DNA from: Candidatus Pacearchaeota archaeon
Lineage (GTDB): Archaea; Nanobdellota; Nanobdellia; Pacearchaeales; GW2011-AR1
Direction: 5' to 3'
DNA length: 33,408 nucleotides
Assembly: GCA_018303885.1 (NCBI GenBank)
Contig: JAGVXG010000010.1
Location: 1-33,408 of the forward strand
This document shows positions 22,448-29,391 of this stretch, one piece after another. Under the pieces are notes generated by a model, which was not told the origin of the DNA, ran no database searches, and saw only the letters and a list, made by a program, of their open reading frames with translations. Made by a program: the position numbers and the translations under genes. How positions within the stretch are numbered: the stretch's first letter is position 1; each line of letters opens with the position of its first letter.

Positions 22448-24796
22448 TTAATTATATTCAATTCCGCCGCCTACTTTTCTATTAGTAGATAGATTTCCAG
22501 TTGTTCCGGTTTCTGAGACGGGGGTAAGTTTTCTAGTATTCGGATAAAAAATTTCGGCTCGAGGATATTTTTCTCTTATTGTTTCAATAACATCACTAGC
22601 TTTTTCTTCTGATGTTGCCCTTAGAACCAGGGAGTAATCAGATAAGAATGATAATGTGTAAGGATGGAGCGTTTCTTCAGACCTATCTGTTCTCCTATAA
22701 TCTATATTAACCCCTTCTCGAAAAAATCTTCTTCTGAGTAATTTTTTCTTTACTCCTAAATGCTCTTTCATTTCTTCGTCTATTTGACGAGTAATAGGCC
22801 CAGTAGGAATATCTTTTATTTCTATCCTAGCATACTCCCTCATCTCCTGCTTCGGCATCTCGCTCGGCAAACCCGCTTCGAGGCGTTTTCTTCTCAATGC
22901 ACGGTTTGTGAGATATTTTTGTAATCCCTTGCGTAATCCCCATGCTAAAGGTAGAGAAGAGAATTGTAAAGCAAATGCTTCAGGAACAGAATAAGAACCT
23001 AAAACATACCCAGCAGTGCTTAATCCAAGAGCCCCTAATCCCGAGCCCAAAGCTACTTTATTTGTGACGGCATCAATCTTCTTCTCTTCTTCCCAACTCA
23101 ACTCAACATCTTCACCTCGAGTTTCCAAACCTTGCGCAACACGAGCTTGGTAAATCCACGTATCCATTTCACGCGCTCTTTTGATAAGTTTTCTTTTTGC
23201 GACGTATTGGCCGATTTTTGAGCCGGTAATTGCACCTAAAGCCAAACTCCCAAAAAAGTCTACTACTCCAACTATTACTGCATATTTTTGAGGCATAGGT
23301 ACAACTCCTAAATATTTAAGAAAAGGAATAGTGGCGAAGGCGCCTCCATAACCTCCGATAATGCCAGCAACAGCGCCTATGTTAACAAAATCATCTTCAC
23401 CAACCCCCAAAACATCGCAAATATCTTTTCGTCTTTGAAGATGTGCGTGTTTTGCTTCTTGATAAGCTTCTCTATTATATGATGGTAAAAGTGGACTTTC
23501 TCGAACACTTTTTCTAAAATCCATTTTTCTTGGTTTTTTCTCTCTCGCCAAACTTTCTAAACTTTTTCCTTGAACAGCATCTTGTAAAATTGAATGTTCT
23601 GTTTGTGCTGCGTGTTGGAGATAGGCGAGAGGAAATTCTGGATTAGTTGCTAGAGTTTGTATGTGTCTTGCTGTTTCGTAAACATCAGATTTCTTAACAA
23701 AAGAGTTTCCATCAATTATGACCAAAGCATCATTTTCTTCAACTTTAATCGGCAAATTTGAATTTTCTTGTCTTTTTATTTCTGGTTTTGGTTGCTCCTG
23801 AACTCTCGCTTCAACTCTTGGAGCTAAACTTCTATGCCCTAAAATAGCTTCAAGTTCTTCGCGTGTTTGTGGCGCGCGTTCAATGTTGTAACCTAAGTCT
23901 CTAGCGATTTCTATAAGGCTTCCATATCTCTCGTCAATTTTCAAATTTGTTCCTTTTCTTATTGCAGTGATTAATTTTTCTGGTACATTTGGAGCTGTTA
24001 CTCTGCTCAAATCCTTTTTTCCAAAATTTTCAAGCATTATGCACTCTTCCAGTGTTCTAAATAATCCATACCAATCAGTAGTTGAGTTTACTTCTCCCCA
24101 TTGTTGTTCTGGAGGTCTATAGCCTAAACTTCCAAGAACGCTTCCAGACATTGTAGCATCGCCGACTTTACTCTCAGTCAAATCAACCAATTTGAATGGG
24201 TATGGAGAATCTCCATTTACATCCATTATATTTGCAGGTTTTATGTCACGATGATGAACTGGTTGGCTTCTTGAAGTGTGCATATATTCAATAACGCCTC
24301 CTAAGCCAAATAATAATTTTAGCAAATCTTCTTGACTGGGGGAATATTTTTTCTTGATGTGCTCTGAAATCGGTTCGCCGTCTACAAATTCCATAACAAC
24401 ATGGGGAACCATTATTCCTTTTCCATTATTTTCCCAATAATATCCAAGAACCTGAACTAACCCAGAATGGTGCAACATAGAATAGGTTCCAACAAGGCTT
24501 TCAAGCTCTTTCTCTGGAGACCTTGATCCTTGCATATCATCGGGATTGAAGCTTCCTGTTAACTCTTTTATTGCAACATTTCTTCCTGTTTTTGAATCAG
24601 CTGCCTTGTAAATCCACGAATTTTTATTTGGGTTTCCTCTTCTATGAACTTTTAATTCTGGAAATCTCTCACGCCAGTTTGTAATTCTTCCTTCATACTG
24701 TGATGTAATTGCTTCTAAATCTGCTTGCGTTGCTGGTTGGACTAAAGGACTTTGTGTAGCTTCAACAACAGGCCCGCCATCATCATAATCTGTCAT
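22448..24796 (-). CDS. Ser/Thr protein kinase with C-terminal membrane region
   Basis: 782 residues. The kinase domain (about 40-310) has an AIK lysine (Lys77), the hinge-like VVMEFVDG, the catalytic loop HRDIKPANIM (Asp184, Asn189) and metal-binding Asp205 in DLT (in place of DFG). GYRPPEQ stands in place of the APE motif. The glycine-rich loop is poorly conserved. It looks potentially active. A linker (about 320-460) leads to two pairs of hydrophobic Gly/Ala-rich segments (about 471-527 and 581-620), followed by a basic soluble tail. The start ATG overlaps the stop of the upstream kinase gene by four bases, so translation is coupled. Membrane-associated signalling is an inference. Confidence 0.85.
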   Translation of the reverse strand: MTDYDDGGPVVEATQSPLVQPATQADLEAITSQYEGRITNWRERFPELKVHRRGNPNKNSWIYKAADSKTGRNVAIKELTGSFNPDDMQGSRSPEKELESLVGTYSMLHHSGLVQVLGYYWENNGKGIMVPHVVMEFVDGEPISEHIKKKYSPSQEDLLKLLFGLGGVIEYMHTSRSQPVHHRDIKPANIMDVNGDSPYPFKLVDLTESKVGDATMSGSVLGSLGYRPPEQQWGEVNSTTDWYGLFRTLEECIMLENFGKKDLSRVTAPNVPEKLITAIRKGTNLKIDERYGSLIEIARDLGYNIERAPQTREELEAILGHRSLAPRVEARVQEQPKPEIKRQENSNLPIKVEENDALVIIDGNSFVKKSDVYETARHIQTLATNPEFPLAYLQHAAQTEHSILQDAVQGKSLESLAREKKPRKMDFRKSVRESPLLPSYNREAYQEAKHAHLQRRKDICDVLGVGEDDFVNIGAVAGIIGGYGGAFATIPFLKYLGVVPMPQKYAVIVGVVDFFGSLALGAITGSKIGQYVAKRKLIKRAREMDTWIYQARVAQGLETRGEDVELSWEEEKKIDAVTNKVALGSGLGALGLSTAGYVLGSYSVPEAFALQFSSLPLAWGLRKGLQKYLTNRALRRKRLEAGLPSEMPKQEMREYARIEIKDIPTGPITRQIDEEMKEHLGVKKKLLRRRFFREGVNIDYRRTDRSEETLHPYTLSFLSDYSLVLRATSEEKASDVIETIREKYPRAEIFYPNTRKLTPVSETGTTGNLSTNRKVGGGIEYN

Positions 24797-26427
24797 TTTA
24801 TTTTATCCTCTAAATTTTTATAAAAATTTTTTTTTATTAACTCATTCTCATTAACATAACCTAATAATTTTTTAGAGGAATATTTTGGTAATTTGGGTTC
24901 GTTAATATAACCAGTATAAGATCCAAAACTGCCAGATGAACTAGTAGTCTCTTCAGCTTCACGCATTCTTCCGAAAAAAAGACTTACTCTTTTGTACCAT
25001 GGTCCGCTTCCGCGAATATTTATGAGTCCATATTGATTAACATTTCCTCTTCCAGCATAATTAATTAGTCCGATTTGCGTTCCTACTTTTCTTTCTAAAC
25101 TATCTGACCTACTTTTACCAATTTCTCCAGTAATATTTAAAATCCCCCCACTTTGATGTTCGCCAATTTTTCTAGCAATATTTATTAAATTAGTCCCTCC
25201 TTGTCCTTTTCCAACTTCTCCCGCAATATTTGCCAACATACCAAGCGCTACCTGATCTCTTCCAACTTCTCTGGCAATATTTAATCCTGAGAATAATCCG
25301 CGCTGGTCTCCCCCAACTTCTCTGGCAATATTCGCTAATGTAAAAACTCCAATCTGATACCCTCCAACTTCTCTGGCAATATTTGGAATTAAGATACGCA
25401 CTCGTTCTTCGCCTAGTTTGTAAATGGATTTAGCTTTTGCGGCAATTTGAGGATATTGATCTGCTCTTTTTTCAGGTGGAATTGGGAGGTTTCTTATAGC
25501 GGCATCAAAAGCATCATAAAATTCTAAAACATTTCTGTAACGATTTTCTGGTTTTTCTTGTGTTGCTTTTTGGAGAACTTTTACAACGCCTTTTGGAACA
25601 TTCAAAGTTTCAAAATCTTTTTCACTTGGAATTCCATCTGAAGCTTCAAATAAGTCTTTTCCAAGAAGCATGAATTGCGCGACTTTTCCTAAACTGTATA
25701 TATCTGCTCTTACATCTGATTCTTCTCCTTCACTAACCTCTGGAGCTGTGAAATATTTTGTATACATCTGTGTTCTAATCAAAGTTCTTCCAGTTGAGGG
25801 GTTTGAAGAAGAAGCCCAATCAATTAAAATTGGAGTTCCATTAACTAATATGTTCCCCGGATTAATGTCTTTATGAGTAATTGGCTTAGCACCATTTTTA
25901 GTGTGTGCATATTCAAGAGGTTCTCTAAGTCCTCCAACTACTTCCCATGTTTTTTCTAATGAAGGCGTATAAGTTGGATCTGCAACTTCTTCTTCTAACT
26001 TCTTTCCAGGAAAAGATTCAAAAACTGCAACAGGTGATTTTATGAAAGAGCCAGTTGTTCCACATTCTAGTAAAATAGGCAATCCAGAGACACCATCTGC
26101 ATTTGCTCTTTTTAAAAAACCAATTTCTCTTCCAGCTCTTTTCTCTTCATGAAAAATAGCTTCCCAACTTCCTGTTTCCTTTGCAGAATAAACTTTAACA
26201 ACAGCATCAAGTCCATCTTCTCTTCTTTTAGCTCTGAAAACTCCTCCTTGTCCTCCGTTTTCAGTATTAGCAAGCTGTTCTCCTAATTCATACTTTGCTA
26301 GAATATCTCCTTCAGTATATTCGATGTTTCTGTTTTGTGATGGCGCGGTTAAAGCTTTTTGCCGAGCTAACATTTCGTCCATTTTTTGGCTAGCTTCAAT
26401 ATCTGCTCTTGTAACTCCATTTCCCAT
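24793..26427 (-). CDS. Ser/Thr kinase-like protein fused to NIAREVG repeats
   Basis: 544 residues. The kinase domain (about 40-315) has a glycine-rich loop (ENGGQGGVF), Lys78 in VVKVY, catalytic loop THKDINPGNILV (Asp187, Asn192), Asp203 in IDWAS replacing DFG, and TAPE. From about residue 349 to 475 a new region has short repeats of about 20 residues with the core NIAREVGxxQxGL, degenerating to GTQIGLINYAG and YGLINIRG and then PWYKRVSLFFG. These resemble GxQxGLxNxA surface repeats known mainly from bacterial outer-surface proteins. A Ser/Tyr-rich tail ends the protein. It lies two bases after the small RHH gene. Kinase plus this repeat type is unusual. Activity is plausible because Lys and both Asp are present. 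Confidence 0.85.
   Translation of the reverse strand: MGNGVTRADIEASQKMDEMLARQKALTAPSQNRNIEYTEGDILAKYELGEQLANTENGGQGGVFRAKRREDGLDAVVKVYSAKETGSWEAIFHEEKRAGREIGFLKRANADGVSGLPILLECGTTGSFIKSPVAVFESFPGKKLEEEVADPTYTPSLEKTWEVVGGLREPLEYAHTKNGAKPITHKDINPGNILVNGTPILIDWASSSNPSTGRTLIRTQMYTKYFTAPEVSEGEESDVRADIYSLGKVAQFMLLGKDLFEASDGIPSEKDFETLNVPKGVVKVLQKATQEKPENRYRNVLEFYDAFDAAIRNLPIPPEKRADQYPQIAAKAKSIYKLGEERVRILIPNIAREVGGYQIGVFTLANIAREVGGDQRGLFSGLNIAREVGRDQVALGMLANIAGEVGKGQGGTNLINIARKIGEHQSGGILNITGEIGKSRSDSLERKVGTQIGLINYAGRGNVNQYGLINIRGSGPWYKRVSLFFGRMREAEETTSSSGSFGSYTGYINEPKLPKYSSKKLLGYVNENELIKKNFYKNLEDKIK
25130..25390 (-). repeat. NIAREVG protein repeats (coding)
   Basis: On the plus strand the complement ccaacttctctggcaatatt recurs several times, at about 25260, 25310 and 25370, with more divergent copies on either side. 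The period is about 60 bases (20 residues). It is coding, in frame within the kinase gene. Confidence 0.75.
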
Positions 26428-26428
26428 T

Positions 26429-26581
26429 TTATTTTCCCTCCTCCCCTTCTTTTTCCTTCAAAATCTTATTCAAGCTGAATTCAACAGCATGAGATTTATT
26501 TCTAAATATACCTGTTGCTATGATTTCATCTATAAGTTTTAATGTTTTCTCTTCAACTGTAACGGATATTTTTTGTTTCAT
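26429..26581 (-). CDS. 50-aa ribbon-helix-helix protein (absent from ORF track)
   Basis: This short ORF reads MKQKISVTVEEKTLKLIDEI then IATGIFRNKSHAVEFSLNKI, and ends in KEKEGEEGK. That is a canonical CopG/MetJ-type RHH pattern: a beta strand with alternating Lys and Ser/Thr residues, helix A, a GIFRNKSHAV turn and helix B. It starts one base after the zincin stop and ends one base before the kinase ATG, so it is clearly part of the same transcript. It is probably a DNA-binding autoregulator of this operon, by analogy with RHH-controlled operons. AGGGGAGGAGGG at its 3' end may serve as the ribosome-binding site for the downstream kinase. Confidence 0.8.
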   Translation of the reverse strand: MKQKISVTVEEKTLKLIDEIIATGIFRNKSHAVEFSLNKILKEKEGEEGK

Positions 26582-26582
26582 T

Positions 26583-27014
26583 TTATGGTTTTAGTCCCGT
26601 AAGGGCATAGATTTCTGCTTGTGGCTCATTGTGAAAAAAATATGCTAAATGCCCTTTATTTTCAATATGCCCATCTGCAATATGATATAGTTCATGTTTT
26701 AGTGAATGTTCGCTTGCTCCTAAATTGGATAAAACTATTTCATACTCCCCTTCTTTAATTTTTCTAGCATAAGCAGTAGGAGAACTATCTTTGTCTGTGA
26801 TTAATCTCGCAGTAATTACTATATTTTTTCCTATTTTATCTTTTAATTTTTCTCTTTCTTCAGAAAGTTTTAATTCAAGTTGAGACTGATTTTCTATTTT
26901 TGGAGACCTAGAAAAAGCAACACTCTGGACACCTGATAATAAAGCGATGTATGCGGAGCCGGCTAATGCGATTGCGAACATTGCCTTTCCAAGATGTCTT
27001 AAAGCTTTTTTCAT
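26583..27014 (-). CDS. Membrane-anchored zincin metallopeptidase-like protein
   Basis: 143 residues. The N-terminal hydrophobic segment (about 11-33, AMFAIALAGSAYIALLSGVQ) is either an anchor or signal peptide. The C-terminal domain has HELYHIADGH (His107, Glu108, His111), a true HExxH zinc site, followed by a candidate third ligand in NEPQAEIYAL (Glu130 or Glu134), as in ImmA/IrrE-like or other small gluzincins. Its substrate is unknown. It is first in a tight minus-strand operon with the RHH gene (one base later) and two kinases. TATA-like ATTTATAAAG lies about 45 bases upstream, with AGGAT just before the ATG. Confidence 0.72.
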   Translation of the reverse strand: MKKALRHLGKAMFAIALAGSAYIALLSGVQSVAFSRSPKIENQSQLELKLSEEREKLKDKIGKNIVITARLITDKDSSPTAYARKIKEGEYEIVLSNLGASEHSLKHELYHIADGHIENKGHLAYFFHNEPQAEIYALTGLKP

Positions 27015-27136
27015 TTTATCCTACTTTATAGTATTTTATTGCATATTACCGGCTTTATAAATATTTCCGTGCGTTGTAATTTTAAAAAGGTAACAAGATT
27101 AATATAATAAAGGAATTTAAATAATTAATTACTTAT

Positions 27137-27454
27137 ATGAGTAATACAATACTCAAATTATTAAAAATGCAAAACCATGATAAAATAACCCCAGAAAAAC
27201 TCAAAAAATACAAAAATCTTACTGGGAAGGCATTAGAAATAGCAAAAAAATCCATAGCAAAGGGAAAAAACAAGCAAGCCAAGGAAATAATTGACATGGT
27301 TTCTAATTACCTATCTGATGCGAAGTATTTTGAAGCTCGAGGAAACCTTATTGACGCGTTCGCAGCGTTGAATTACGCTCATGGCTGGCTTGATTCGGGG
27401 GTGCGTCTAAGTGTTTTCAAGGTAAAAGATAATAAGTTATTTACAATAAAGTAA
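27137..27454 (+). CDS. DUF357 family protein
   Basis: 105 residues, matching the archaeal DUF357 pattern by eye. It has a helical N-terminal half and the signature VSNYLSDAKYFEARGNLIDAFAALNYAHGWLDSGVRL near the C-terminus. The family is widespread in archaea and lacks a settled function. It is small, helical and soluble. TTTAAATAAT lies about 20-25 bases upstream of the ATG, so the transcript is probably leaderless. It is immediately followed by a short GC-rich GTTCGCTTCGCTCGC stretch, then by the UMP kinase gene on the same strand about 130 bases away. Confidence 0.85.
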   Translation: MSNTILKLLKMQNHDKITPEKLKKYKNLTGKALEIAKKSIAKGKNKQAKEIIDMVSNYLSDAKYFEARGNLIDAFAALNYAHGWLDSGVRLSVFKVKDNKLFTIK

Positions 27455-27455
27455 C

Positions 27456-27472
27456 CGTTCGCTTCGCTCGCT
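27456..27472 (+). repeat. Dispersed GTTCGCTTCGCTCGC-type motif
   Basis: CGTTCGCTTCGCTCGCT lies directly after the DUF357 stop. Related sequence follows the pheT stop (ACGTTCGCTCC at 33289, GTCGCTCAC nearby), and an inverted version (CGAAGCAAAGCGAG) lies before tRNA-Glu at 4724. The motif could be a small dispersed repeat or 3'-end element. Confidence 0.3.
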
Positions 27473-27582
27473 AATTTCCTCTTCGTCTAATTATTGATAA
27501 AATAGTTAATATAAACAGCTGTTAAAGTTAAAGCTTATTTAATTAAGGGAAAATTATTAAATGTTCTTTCCTTGGTCAAATC

Positions 27583-28269
27583 ATGAAAGAGGTTGTTGTG
27601 CTAAGTCTTGGCGGGAGTTTGATAATTCCTGACAAAGTTGACGTTGTCTTCTTGAAAAAATTCAAAAAATTCATTCTTCAAAACACAAAAACCCACAAGT
27701 TTGTTATCGTCTGCGGCGGCGGAAGCCTCGCCAGGAAATATATCGCCGCCTTAAAATCTGCGGGATCCTCAGTACATCTTCAAGGTTTAGCAGGAATAGC
27801 ATCGACAAGAACAAACGCCAGATTCATGAGTTATTTTTTTAATAGAGATTCAGAAAAAGGAATTCCACATCATGTAAAAGACATAAAAAGGTTATTGGAA
27901 AAGCAGGATTTTGTATTCTGCGGAGCACTAACATATAAAACAGGCGCAACAACAGACGCACAAGCCGCAGAAATCGCTGCTTCTTTTAAGGCGCCGTTCA
28001 TAAATTTAACAAATGTTTCAGGCTTGTATAACAAAAATCCGCTAAAACACAAAGATGCAAAATTTATACCAGAAATTACATGGAAAGAATTTCATAAAAT
28101 GGCAACAAAAGAAAAATTCAAACCAGGCCAGCATTTTGTTATTGATGGCACAGCCTCGGGAATAATCTTAAAACATAAAGTGAAAACATACATTCTTGGA
28201 CGAGATTTAAGCCAGCTGGAAAATGTCCTCAAAGGCAAGAGATTCAGGGGGACTTTGATTTTTGGGTAA
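27583..28269 (+). CDS. pyrH: UMP kinase, archaeal PyrH type
   Basis: Phosphorylates UMP to UDP in pyrimidine nucleotide synthesis. It is a 228-residue amino-acid-kinase fold protein with LSLGGSLI at the N-terminus, VIVCGGGSLARKYI for nucleotide binding, and GATTDAQAAEIAASF followed by FINLTNVSGLYNKNP. A C-terminal FVIDGTASGIIL carries the glycine-rich turn. The length and the TTDAQAA/NxxGLY motifs fit the archaeal UMP kinases rather than the bacterial hexameric form. The aspartate of the TDA motif is expected to contact the substrate. It sits between DUF357 and the Rpp30-like gene on the same strand. Confidence 0.93.
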   Translation: MKEVVVLSLGGSLIIPDKVDVVFLKKFKKFILQNTKTHKFVIVCGGGSLARKYIAALKSAGSSVHLQGLAGIASTRTNARFMSYFFNRDSEKGIPHHVKDIKRLLEKQDFVFCGALTYKTGATTDAQAAEIAASFKAPFINLTNVSGLYNKNPLKHKDAKFIPEITWKEFHKMATKEKFKPGQHFVIDGTASGIILKHKVKTYILGRDLSQLENVLKGKRFRGTLIFG

Positions 28270-28315
28270 AAGTTCTTAACCCAATTTTTATAAACATCTT
28301 TCTTTTTATTCTATA

Positions 28316-28639
28316 ATGGACAACTATGTATTAATTCAAGAAAACGATTTCCAAAAAGCTAGAAGAAAAATAAATGAAGCCAGAAAAAACGGGAAAGCAG
28401 TGATTTTTTCAAGCAATGATGACGAGCTTAACAGGAAGATTCTTGAAAAAGAGAATGTGGATTGTCTTTTAATAAACCTAGCCGGAAGAAAAGACAGTCG
28501 AGTTCGACAGAATATAAAATTATGCAACAAGAATAAGTTAAAAATGACTTTTATTTCTAAAGAAAAGCAAGATACTTACAATTTAAAATCTCTTGGCTTG
28601 GTTCTTGGTATGCCGACATGGATGACGAAAGAGATCTAG
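28316..28639 (+). CDS. Short Rpp30-like protein (possible RNase P subunit)
   Basis: 107 residues. The segments KAVIFSSNDDELNRKILEKENVDCLLINLAGRKDSRVRQ and NIKLCNKNKLKMTFISKE resemble the central and later strands of archaeal RNase P component 3 (Rpp30), where an RKD is followed by a helix and a xxIGFSFS strand. The usual family length is about 190-240, so this is about half size, lacking the first strands and the C-terminal barrel. It could be a reduced DPANN form or a different family. A TTTTTATAAAC box lies about 25 bases upstream. It overlaps the convergent PIN toxin gene; both stops share the bases CTAG. Confidence 0.4.
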   Translation: MDNYVLIQENDFQKARRKINEARKNGKAVIFSSNDDELNRKILEKENVDCLLINLAGRKDSRVRQNIKLCNKNKLKMTFISKEKQDTYNLKSLGLVLGMPTWMTKEI

Positions 28640-29052
28640 TTATCTTTCCTAAGAATATCAAGAAGACCTATGTTTGTAAAAACTTTAATTTTATTTTGTT
28701 CCTTGAAATGAGAATCATGAGTCCAAATTCCTTTGGCTTTTTTTATAATCGCTACAGAAATGTAGGGGATATCTTTTATGTCAGAAACTTCTCCTTTTGT
28801 TGTTTTAATTAATTTTCCATATTCTGATTCTGGAATAATAAATATGTTTTCAAAAAGTATTTTTATAAGTATGTCAAAATAAGCTTCGGTTATATGCGCC
28901 TTTTTAAGAATATAAAATTTATAATTATTAATCTCACTAAAAATATAAGAGGGGGCAATAAATTCAAATTTTTTATTAAATAGAAGATTTCTTGTTGTAC
29001 TATCTTTTATTAAAGCAGCAATTACCCTGTTGCTGTCTATTACAATTTTCAT
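28636..29052 (-). CDS. vapC: PIN-domain toxin, VapC-like
   Basis: 138-residue PIN nuclease. The acidic metal-binding residues of the family are present: Asp6 in VIDSN, Glu40 in FSEI, Asp94 in DIKDIPY and Asp113 in THDSHF. Such toxins cleave RNA, commonly tRNA or rRNA, when not bound by the antitoxin. Its start overlaps the end of the antitoxin gene by four bases, the usual VapBC coupling. It looks intact, with no truncation. Its 3' end overlaps the convergent Rpp30-like gene, sharing CTAG. Confidence 0.88.
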   Translation of the reverse strand: MKIVIDSNRVIAALIKDSTTRNLLFNKKFEFIAPSYIFSEINNYKFYILKKAHITEAYFDILIKILFENIFIIPESEYGKLIKTTKGEVSDIKDIPYISVAIIKKAKGIWTHDSHFKEQNKIKVFTNIGLLDILRKDN

Positions 29053-29273
29053 TTAAGTCCATGTCTTTTTGCAATTCCCTCATTTATCTTTCTACCTAAT
29101 TTTAAAGCGTCCTCTTCAGTTAATTTACTATTAGCTAAAATTTTATCCATTAACTCAAGTTTTGCAGCCTGGTTCTGAATTGCCTGTCTTGCTATTTCAC
29201 TCCATTTTATATGCTTATTCTTTCTCATAATTTCATGGAGATCTTTTGGAATTGCTAACGTCATGTTCGTCAT
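29049..29273 (-). CDS. vapB: VapB-like antitoxin
   Basis: 74 residues. The N-terminal MTLAIPKDLHEIMRKNKHIKWSEIARQAI is an RHH-like DNA-binding region, with the SEIARQAI second helix typical of archaeal VapB antitoxins. The C-terminal helix (ILANSKLTEEDALKLGRKI) probably wraps the PIN toxin. It is first in a two-gene operon with the PIN gene. A 22-bp palindrome stands 14 bases upstream of the start and is a good operator candidate for autorepression. Confidence 0.85.
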   Translation of the reverse strand: MTNMTLAIPKDLHEIMRKNKHIKWSEIARQAIQNQAAKLELMDKILANSKLTEEDALKLGRKINEGIAKRHGLK

Positions 29274-29286
29274 TTTATATTAAGTA

Positions 29287-29308
29287 AAATAAGTAATAAT
29301 ACTTATTT
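29287..29308. promoter_or_regulatory. Palindromic operator upstream of vapBC
   Basis: AAATAAGTA-ATAA-TACTTATTT has perfect 9-base arms around a 4-base spacer. A further half-site TAAGTA lies at 29281-29286. It is 14 bases before the antitoxin ATG, as expected for a TA operator. It also overlaps the 5' end of the longer, rejected pheS frame. Confidence 0.65.
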
Positions 29309-29391
29309 AAATGTTTCTGTCTTTGGGAATTTTTTCGGCTAGAGACAATCGTAAGCAAAACCCTTTTAACCTTCAACTTTCTCTTATTAAA

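Noticed and set aside
29311-29391. Longer pheS start at 29311
   Set aside because: The first 27 residues show no PheS likeness and the frame begins next to the vapBC operator palindrome; ATG 29392 gives the normal N-terminus.
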